Assembly: GCA_021162325.1 (NCBI GenBank)
Contig: JAGGYV010000277.1
Coordinates: 1-6,933, forward strand
DNA length: 6,933 nucleotides
Origin: Desulfobacteraceae bacterium
GTDB taxonomy: Bacteria; Desulfobacterota; Desulfobacteria; Desulfobacterales; Desulfosalsimonadaceae
Reading direction: 5' to 3'
The notes beneath the pieces are model-generated. The model saw only the letters and a list, made by a program, of their open reading frames with translations. It did no database searches and was not told where the DNA came from. Both the position numbers and the translations under genes were made by a program. Positions 1 to 4,679 of the stretch are shown one piece after another; position 1 is the first letter of the stretch, and each line of letters starts with the position of its first letter.

Positions 1-133
1 GCTGGTGGTCATTTACCGCTGTATAGCTGACGTCAAACTGATTTTGCTCGATAACAGCTGTAATTTTCCCCTCACCGTTGTCTTCCACTTCCATGGGAAG
101 GGTTTCTTCCTTAATTTTAAGCCTGTAATCCAC
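1..133 (-). CDS. N-terminal part of a biotin carboxyl carrier protein (acyl-CoA carboxylase), cut by the window edge
   Basis: Only the first 44 codons are present; the gene runs off the left edge. It starts with GTG at 133-131, preceded by a strong AAAGGAG ribosome binding site at the right distance. The product begins (M)DYRLKIKEETLPMEVED and continues through ITAVIEQNQFDVSYTAVNDHQ. This alternating pattern resembles the beta-strand domain in front of the biotinyl domain in biotin carboxyl carrier subunits, and the BT domain of methylcrotonoyl- and propionyl-CoA carboxylase alpha chains. The biotin-accepting lysine motif (usually AMKM) would lie further left and is not visible. The start lies 13 nt after the biotin carboxylase stop codon, so the two are surely co-transcribed. 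The carrier role is inferred from this short N-terminus plus position; a different small carboxylase subunit cannot be excluded. Confidence 0.72.
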   Translation of the reverse strand, partial: MDYRLKIKEETLPMEVEDNGEGKITAVIEQNQFDVSYTAVNDHQ

Positions 134-141
134 GAAGATAT

Positions 142-148
142 CTCCTTT
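142..148 (-). promoter_or_regulatory. Ribosome binding site of the carrier-protein gene, overlapping the accC stop
   Basis: On the minus strand AAAGGAG spans 148-142 and shares two bases with the TAA stop of the biotin carboxylase (149-147). Eight bases separate it from the GTG start at 133. It supports GTG as the true start and suggests translational coupling between the two genes. Confidence 0.75.
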
Positions 149-1640
149 ATAAGCCTTGCCGCCAGTTCCCCAACGTCTGCCAGGGCGTGGGCATCTCATC
201 TTTTGCTGAAACCAATTTCTTCGCCTTCCGGTTGCCGCACATTTCATCAACCACAAAGGCAATCCTTGCCAAATCTGCATCAGACATATCCGGCTGCCAG
301 TCTGAAAAATGGGTTTCAATAAAATTCGTATACACCTCACCTTGATTAAAAGACGCTGATTGCAAAACATCCATCAAAAAATCAATGGGTGTTTTGACGC
401 CGATTACAATATAACTCTTTAACGCTTTGATCATTTTTGCAATCGCAAGTTCTCTCGTTTGGGCATGAACAATTAATTTTGAAAGGATCGGATCATAATC
501 CACCGGCACTTCAAAACCGGAATACACCCCGCAGTCATTTCGGATTCCCGGCCCGGTAGGTTCCTTTAAAAATGTTATGGTTCCGGGAGACGGGAAAAAG
601 TCCTTTTCAGGGTCTTCTGCATAAATCCGGCATTCAATGGAATGACCGCGCCCTGAAATATCTTCCTGTTTAAGCGTCAGTTCTTCACCATATGCTATTT
701 CAAGCTGCAAGCGGACTAAATCAACACCGGTGATCATTTCCGTGACCGGATGCTCCACCTGGAGACGGGTATTCACTTCCAGAAAATAAAATTTATTATT
801 TTCATCCACCAAAAATTCAACAGTGCCAGCGTTGACATATCCGGATGCCTTGGCCGCAGTAACCGCCGCTTTTCCCATTTCCTCCCTGAGCGCCGGAGTC
901 AGCACCGAAGACGGCGTTTCTTCAATGATCTTCTGGTGCCGTCTTTGGATCGAGCATTCCCTTTCCAGCAGATGGATGGTGTTTCCGAACTTGTCCGCCA
1001 GTATCTGAAACTCTATATGGCGGGCTTTTGTGAAAAACTTTTCCAGATAGATTTCACCATTGCCGAATGCATTGACCGCTTCCCGGGAAGCGGCTGCGCA
1101 GGCATCAGCCATTTCTTCAGATGAGTGGACAATCCGGATGCCTTTCCCCCCTCCGCCGGCCGTGGCTTTGATAAGCACCGGATACCCAAGTTTTTCAGCT
1201 TCGACGATCATGATATCCGCATCTGCTTCCGTACTGGTCAATCCCGGCGTTACCGGGATTCCGCTGTTGACCATTATTTTTCTAGAAGTTATTTTGTCTC
1301 CAAGATCCTTGATCACCTGGGCCGGAGGCCCGATAAATACAACGCCCTGTTGTTCACATTTTTCCACAAACGCGCTGTTTTCTGCCAAAAACCCATAACC
1401 CGGATGAATAGCTTCCGCGCCGGTTGTTTTAGCGGCGGCAATGATTTTATCCATATTCAGATAACTCTGAGACGGTTCGGATGCCCCTAGATAAACGGCT
1501 TCATCAGCAGAAAGCACATGCAATGCTTTTTCATCCGCATCCGAATATATTGCCACGGTTTTCACGCCCATTTCCCGGCATGTATTGATCACCCGAAGGG
1601 CGATTTCTCCTCTGTTTGCAATCAGTATTTTTTTAAACAT
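147..1640 (-). CDS. accC: Biotin carboxylase subunit of an acyl-CoA carboxylase
   Basis: Uses ATP and bicarbonate to carboxylate biotin on the carrier protein; cytosolic. The 497-residue product has the full biotin carboxylase fold: an N-terminal domain starting MFKKILIANRGEIALRV, an ATP-grasp core, and a C-terminal domain. Active-site residues line up with E. coli AccC: K116, K158 before the glycine-rich loop GGGGKG (162-167), E200, H208, K237 in RRHQK, E275, E288, R292 in NTRLQVEHPVTEM, and R338. It is about 50 residues longer than the roughly 449-residue E. coli enzyme. The tail (447-497) ends TPWQTLGNWRQGL, like the linker that leads into the BT domain in fused alpha chains of methylcrotonoyl- or propionyl-CoA carboxylases. 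The ATG is preceded by a modest AGGGA at good spacing. It lies downstream of the carboxyltransferase gene, separated by a 246-bp gap mostly filled by a repeat, and is followed at once by the carrier gene. The symbol refers to the biotin carboxylase family; a housekeeping acetyl-CoA role is less likely than a catabolic one. Confidence 0.95.
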   Translation of the reverse strand: MFKKILIANRGEIALRVINTCREMGVKTVAIYSDADEKALHVLSADEAVYLGASEPSQSYLNMDKIIAAAKTTGAEAIHPGYGFLAENSAFVEKCEQQGVVFIGPPAQVIKDLGDKITSRKIMVNSGIPVTPGLTSTEADADIMIVEAEKLGYPVLIKATAGGGGKGIRIVHSSEEMADACAAASREAVNAFGNGEIYLEKFFTKARHIEFQILADKFGNTIHLLERECSIQRRHQKIIEETPSSVLTPALREEMGKAAVTAAKASGYVNAGTVEFLVDENNKFYFLEVNTRLQVEHPVTEMITGVDLVRLQLEIAYGEELTLKQEDISGRGHSIECRIYAEDPEKDFFPSPGTITFLKEPTGPGIRNDCGVYSGFEVPVDYDPILSKLIVHAQTRELAIAKMIKALKSYIVIGVKTPIDFLMDVLQSASFNQGEVYTNFIETHFSDWQPDMSDADLARIAFVVDEMCGNRKAKKLVSAKDEMPTPWQTLGNWRQGL

Positions 1641-1722
1641 TTTTATTTTCCCTAATAAGCCCTAAAATATAGACTGCTTTAGATGGGCAAAAAAAGCGCC
1701 ACCAATTTCAAAACCATCTCAA

Positions 1723-1886
1723 ATGGCCCCGTAAAAAGTTGCAGAATGGCTAAGTTAAAAATCACACCAATCCCATAAAAGTTGGCAAGGCGTAGTGATT
1801 TTTCAGGCACAAAATTATACAAGTCGTATCTTGAGTGTCTGAAAAATCACGACAACGCAGTAGATGGGACTTTTTAACGACGCCAT
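1723..1886. repeat. Intergenic MITE/REP-like repeat, copy A
   Basis: The element is about 164 bp with imperfect terminal inverted repeats. The left end is ATGGCCCCGTAAAAAGT (1723-1739); the right end read on the minus strand is ATGGCGTCGTTAAAAAGT (1886-1869). A central hairpin lies at 1795-1850. The left arm at 1746-1792 matches copy B at 6813-6857 over about 45 bp, including ATGGC, CACCAA, TAAAA and TTGGCRAGGCG. There is no open frame of note inside, so it must be non-autonomous if mobile. Its right edge abuts the stop codon of the carboxyltransferase gene, whose C-terminus is nonetheless intact. CCATCT occurs just outside the left end (1714-1719) and at the right edge (1883-1888), a possible but unconvincing target duplication. 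Confidence 0.7.
1795..1850. repeat. Long hairpin at the centre of repeat copy A
   Basis: GTGATTTTTCAGGCAC (1795-1810) pairs with GTGTCTGAAAAATCAC (1835-1850) over 16 positions with one mismatch, leaving a 24-nt loop that holds a small ATAC/GTAT inverted repeat. In minus-strand transcripts it would lie in the mRNA between the carboxyltransferase and biotin carboxylase genes. There it could stabilise the upstream message or reduce read-through. No clean U-tract follows it, so it is not called a terminator. Confidence 0.7.
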
Positions 1887-1890
1887 CTAC
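1860..1890. repeat. Inverted repeat overlapping the carboxyltransferase stop codon
   Basis: GTAGATGG (1860-1867) and CCATCTAC (1883-1890) are perfect 8-bp arms around a 15-nt spacer. One arm includes the TAG stop (1889-1887) of the carboxyltransferase gene. It could form a hairpin at the 3' end of that reading frame. No T-run follows on the minus strand, so termination is not supported. Confidence 0.5.
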
Positions 1891-3503
1891 ATGCGGAAGA
1901 CGCCGAAACCGTATGCATCATCCCTGATCGGAGCGTTCAGCGACGCTGAAATGGCCAGCCCCAGAATATCTCTTGTCTTGACCGGATCAATAATACCGTC
2001 ATCCCATAGCTGGGATGTGGCATAATAAGCATTTCCTTCCTTGCGGGCATTTTCAATCACCGAGTCCTTGATAAAATCCGCTTCCTCTTTTGTTAACGGT
2101 GCCTGCCCAAGCCGTTCCCGCTGGTCGTTAGTGATGGTTTCAAGAACACCGGCGGCCTGCTCGCCGCCCATCACCCCGATCTGGGCATTGGGCCACATCC
2201 ACATGAACCGCGGCGAATAGCCCCGGCCGCACATGGCGTAATTACCCGCGCCAAATGACGCGCCTACTACAACGGTAAACTTGGGGACTGATGCAGTTGA
2301 AACGGCATTCACCATCTTGTGCCCATCTTTTGTAATGCCCAATCGTTCATATTGACCGCCCACGATAAATCCGTTGATATTCTGAAGGAATAACAACGGT
2401 ATTTTTCGTTTGTCGCACAACTGAATGAACTGGGTGGCTTTTTTGGCACTATCTGAAAATAAAATTCCGTTGTTACCCAGAATACCCACCGGATACCCAT
2501 GGATATGCGCCCATCCGGTTACCAGGGTCGGACCATACATTTCCTTGAATTCCAAAAACTTGCTGCCGTCCACAATTCTGGCAATCACTTCCCGGCAATC
2601 ATAGGGTTTCGCCAGGTCCGGGCTCACGATTCCGTACAATTCTTCTGGATCATAAAGCGGCGGTTCCGGTGCCATCATGGTGAGCTTTGATTTTTCGTTT
2701 GCCGGCAGATTTTTGACAATACTCCGAATAATCTGGATGGCATGAGAATCATCTTCCGCGTAATAATCAGACACACCGGACTCACTGCAATGCAGTTCCG
2801 GACCGCCCAGTTCATTGGCGGTGACTTCTTCTCCGGTAGCCGCCTTGACCAAGGGGGGACCGCCAAGAAAAACAGCGCCATGCCCTTTGACATGCACAAT
2901 ATCATCACACATGGCAGCACCATATGCACCGCCGGCCGTACAAAGACCCATCACTCCGACAATCTGAGGAATGCCCATTTTAGACATCCTGGCCTGGTTG
3001 TAAAATATCCTGCCGCCGTCATCCAGGTCCGGAAAAATTTCCGACTGCATGGGCAGATACGCACCGGCTGAATCAAGCAGAGATACCAGGGGAAGCCGAT
3101 TTTCCATGGCAATGGTCTGAGATCGTAATGATTTTTTCACCCCCATGGGGTAAATAGAACCCCCTTTAATGGTCGCATCATTAAGACTGACCAGGCATTC
3201 CCGACCTTCAATCACGCCGATACCGACAATCACGCCGGCTTTATGGATCTTGCCGTCATACATTCCTTTTGCCGCCAAAGGGGCGATCTCCATAAACGGC
3301 GTATTTTTGTCGAGCAATAATTCCAGCTTTTTTTTGGCCGGGATTTTGCCGGATTCCTTTTCCCGGTCAAGCGCTTTTTGTGATCGCTTGTTCATGGCAA
3401 TGTCAAGCTCGTTATTCAAATCTTCAACAAGGGCGGTCATCTCCTGAAAATTTTTTTTATAGCCTGCCGAATTTACATCAATTTTACTTTCAATTACTTC
3501 CAT
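1887..3503 (-). CDS. Carboxyltransferase (beta) subunit of an acyl-CoA carboxylase, methylcrotonoyl-CoA carboxylase type
   Basis: Transfers the carboxyl group from carboxybiotin to an acyl-CoA, probably 3-methylcrotonoyl-CoA or a related branched substrate. The 538-residue product has two crotonase-like halves, matching the roughly 535-residue MccB/LiuB size. Class-typical stretches are KGGSIYPMGVKKSLRSQ (113-129), DSAGAYLPMQ (144-153), GRIFYNQARMS (164-174), the first oxyanion-hole region CTAGGAYGAAM (188-198), FLGGPPLVKAATGEEV (212-227), LQNINGFIVGGQYE (373-386), the second region GASFGAGNYAMCGRGYSPRF (414-433), and WPNAQIGVMGGEQAAGVL (437-454). The end FGVFRM is the usual MccB C-terminus, so the gene is complete despite the repeat touching its stop codon. 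The ATG has a GAGGA site eight bases upstream. It follows tetR by 65 bp and precedes accC. Propionyl-CoA carboxylase beta chains read DSGGARIQEG where this reads DSAGAYLPMQ, which argues against that subclass. The exact substrate remains inferred. Confidence 0.93.
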   Translation of the reverse strand: MEVIESKIDVNSAGYKKNFQEMTALVEDLNNELDIAMNKRSQKALDREKESGKIPAKKKLELLLDKNTPFMEIAPLAAKGMYDGKIHKAGVIVGIGVIEGRECLVSLNDATIKGGSIYPMGVKKSLRSQTIAMENRLPLVSLLDSAGAYLPMQSEIFPDLDDGGRIFYNQARMSKMGIPQIVGVMGLCTAGGAYGAAMCDDIVHVKGHGAVFLGGPPLVKAATGEEVTANELGGPELHCSESGVSDYYAEDDSHAIQIIRSIVKNLPANEKSKLTMMAPEPPLYDPEELYGIVSPDLAKPYDCREVIARIVDGSKFLEFKEMYGPTLVTGWAHIHGYPVGILGNNGILFSDSAKKATQFIQLCDKRKIPLLFLQNINGFIVGGQYERLGITKDGHKMVNAVSTASVPKFTVVVGASFGAGNYAMCGRGYSPRFMWMWPNAQIGVMGGEQAAGVLETITNDQRERLGQAPLTKEEADFIKDSVIENARKEGNAYYATSQLWDDGIIDPVKTRDILGLAISASLNAPIRDDAYGFGVFRM

Positions 3504-3546
3504 GGTTTAATTCCTCACTGTCGATCAATTATTTTTAATCACAAAA

Positions 3547-3564
3547 CCTGAAGCCCGATTCAGG
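3547..3564 (-). terminator. Weak intrinsic terminator or attenuator between tetR and the carboxyltransferase gene
   Basis: On the minus strand, four bases after the tetR stop codon, CCTGAA and TTCAGG form a perfect 6-bp stem around a 6-nt loop (TCGGGC), followed directly by TTTTGTGATT. The stem is short and the T-run is broken, so partial termination with read-through into the carboxylase genes is more likely than a full stop. Confidence 0.4.
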
Positions 3565-3568
3565 GCCA

Positions 3569-4207
3569 CTACTGAACATTCTTTTGAAAAAGCAACGGAC
3601 AGCTATATGCCTCCGGCTTTTTTTGTATCAGCTTAAGACAAATTTCAAACATCGGTTCAAATGCATCCATCAAATCTTCCGGCTTTCCCCGCAGCAGCCA
3701 GTTAATGACGATATGTTCTAAAGAACCAATCAGCGTGGCTCTTAAGTAATAAGGGTCAATATCCGGATGGATCTCGCCGGATTCAGCGCCTTCACTAATG
3801 CAGCGATCGACGATTTTCAGGTAATCACGTATCTCTTTATGCGCTTCCGTATCGATAAACTTTCGGTTATGCTTGAGAATCAGCAGCAAAACGGCTGTAA
3901 ATTCCGGATGCTCGCTGTAATACAATAGCTGCATATATAAGGTGGCATGCAGCTTATTCACCGCACCCCGGATCAGTTTTAAATGAAAATTTAAATTTTC
4001 ATGGAGTTGCTGCAAGTGTTTTCGGGGAATGGAAAACAACAGGTTTTCCTTGGTGCTGAAATATTCATAAACAAACGCATCCGATACGCTGGCCGCCTTT
4101 GCAATCTCTGATATGGTTGCATCCTGAAAACCTTTTTCAGAAAATATCCGGGCAGCGGATTCCAGTATCTTACATTTGCGTGCTTCTGTTTTTTCCAGAC
4201 CTGTCAT
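3569..4207 (-). CDS. TetR-family transcriptional regulator, FadR (acyl-CoA-responsive)-like
   Basis: The 212-residue protein has a typical TetR N-terminal DNA-binding domain (about 12-58): ILESAARIFSEKGF, then the helix-turn-helix with TISEIAKAASVSDAFVYEYF and TKENLL. The ligand-binding half contains YLKIVDRCISEGAESGEI (129-146), a glycine at 161 (GSLEH), and W170 followed by a KPEDLMDAF stretch. These follow the layout of Bacillus FadR/YsiA and its TetR_C_4-like domain, which binds long-chain acyl-CoAs and represses fatty-acid degradation genes. The ATG is preceded by AAGGAAG at close spacing. The gene is first in the leftward cluster, with a strong promoter and palindromic sites in front of it. 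The reasonable inference is that it represses itself and the carboxylase genes until an acyl-CoA inducer appears. TetR family membership is certain; the ligand is inferred. Confidence 0.9.
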   Translation of the reverse strand: MTGLEKTEARKCKILESAARIFSEKGFQDATISEIAKAASVSDAFVYEYFSTKENLLFSIPRKHLQQLHENLNFHLKLIRGAVNKLHATLYMQLLYYSEHPEFTAVLLLILKHNRKFIDTEAHKEIRDYLKIVDRCISEGAESGEIHPDIDPYYLRATLIGSLEHIVINWLLRGKPEDLMDAFEPMFEICLKLIQKKPEAYSCPLLFQKNVQ

Positions 4208-4255
4208 AACGCTTCCTTAAAAAATTTTCCTCAGGCGATCTGTCGTCTGATTAAT

Positions 4256-4283
4256 TGAATTGATTTATTCATAGAACGAATAA
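4256..4283. promoter_or_regulatory. Overlapping palindromes in the tetR leader, candidate TetR operator
   Basis: Two inverted repeats overlap here. TGAAT-N6-ATTCA lies at 4256-4271 and TTATTC-N7-GAATAA at 4265-4283. The first resembles the TGAAT...ATTCA arms of the Bacillus FadR site, which has an 8-bp spacer instead of 6. They lie between the tetR promoter and the tetR start codon, where a bound repressor would block elongation. Assignment as the operator of the adjacent FadR-like regulator is inference. Confidence 0.45.
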
Positions 4284-4331
4284 TCGAACAACTTCAAATA
4301 ATTAATCTATATTTAGTTTAATAATGCGCTT

Positions 4332-4360
4332 ATTCTAAAGTCTAACTATTTTTATGTCAA
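4332..4360 (-). promoter_or_regulatory. Sigma-70 promoter for tetR and probably the carboxylase cluster
   Basis: On the minus strand TTGACA (4360-4355) is followed after exactly 17 bp by TAGAAT (4337-4332). This is a consensus -35 and a one-mismatch -10 at optimal spacing. The expected start point near 4325 gives a leader of about 118 nt before the tetR ATG. GAATAA overlaps the -10 box and occurs again just upstream of the -35 box. Confidence 0.7.
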
Positions 4361-4420
4361 CATTATTCTTGTATGACTTTTTAATATTTGAAAAAATGCC
4401 TGAAATACGCTGATGCCATA

Positions 4421-4439
4421 TTGATATTACCAATATCAA
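4421..4439. promoter_or_regulatory. Perfect 8+8 bp palindrome, candidate regulator binding site
   Basis: TTGATATT-ACC-AATATCAA is a perfect inverted repeat with a 3-bp spacer, typical of a dimeric repressor site. It lies about 60 bp upstream of the tetR -35 box and 240 bp before the kinase start codon. A T-rich run follows on the plus strand (4441-4453), so an AT-only terminator hairpin is an alternative. However, no plus-strand gene ends before it, and the stem is AT-rich. The cognate regulator is unknown. Confidence 0.4.
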
Positions 4440-4467
4440 CTTTTATTTTTTTTCAGGGGGACACACC

Positions 4468-4602
4468 ATGACTTGACAATCAGACGGCGAATTTAGGGAA
4501 GCCCATGATACATTGACATTTTTATCCGAGTTTGATACCCGTAGCATAACAAATTATTTAATATTCCGCATAGTGGCGTTTACTTTTAAAATAGCCCCAT
4601 AA
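4468..4602 (+). pseudogene. Possible small decayed or interrupted ORF with TGA at codon 3
   Basis: AGGGGG (4455-4460) sits seven bases before ATG ACT TGA. After the TGA (4474-4476) the same frame stays open for 41 more codons, beginning QSDGEFREAHDTLTF, up to TAA at 4600-4602. It may be a remnant of a small gene, a minimal two-codon leader, or chance. The peptide is not recognised. A good ribosome binding site directly before an almost immediate stop is the only real evidence. Confidence 0.2.
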
Positions 4603-4679
4603 AAATGCGTTGGACACTGATGAATCGTCGTTATTAACCGCCTACTCAACTTAACCTCAAAACGGCTTAGATTTTTTTA

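Larger units (their letters stand above)
4208..4679. other. AT-rich divergent intergenic region
   Basis: This 472-bp stretch separates tetR from the ABC1-family kinase gene. On the tetR side it carries the tetR promoter and palindromes, listed separately. In the middle are a perfect palindrome and a small interrupted frame. On the kinase side, two TTGACA hexamers lie on the plus strand (4473-4478 and 4513-4518), but neither has a convincing -10 box at 16-18 bp; the second has only TGATAC at 14 bp. No clear kinase promoter can therefore be named. From 4603 to 4679 nothing definite is seen. Confidence 0.6.

Noticed and set aside
5..322. Plus-strand open frame of 105 codons at the left edge
   Set aside because: It overlaps antisense both the carrier-protein start and the end of the biotin carboxylase gene, which are supported by similarity and a ribosome binding site.
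750..1124. Plus-strand open frames opposite the biotin carboxylase gene (for example 750-1124, 1060-1398, 1125-1490)
   Set aside because: They lie antisense to a gene with intact, conserved active-site residues, have no ribosome binding sites and no recognisable protein features.
1714..1888. CCATCT as a target-site duplication flanking repeat A
   Set aside because: The right copy overlaps the terminal repeat and the stop codon, and the hexamer is part of several other local repeats (TAGATGG), so duplication by insertion is not established.
4474..4476. TGA read as selenocysteine
   Set aside because: No convincing SECIS hairpin follows at the required distance, and the surrounding peptide matches no selenoprotein known to me.
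4591..4605. A third, degenerate copy of the repeat end (ATAGCCCCATAAAAA against ATGGCCCCGTAAAAA of copy A, 13 of 15 matching)
   Set aside because: The similarity does not continue into the shared arm and no matching right end is found, so it may be chance in AT-rich DNA.
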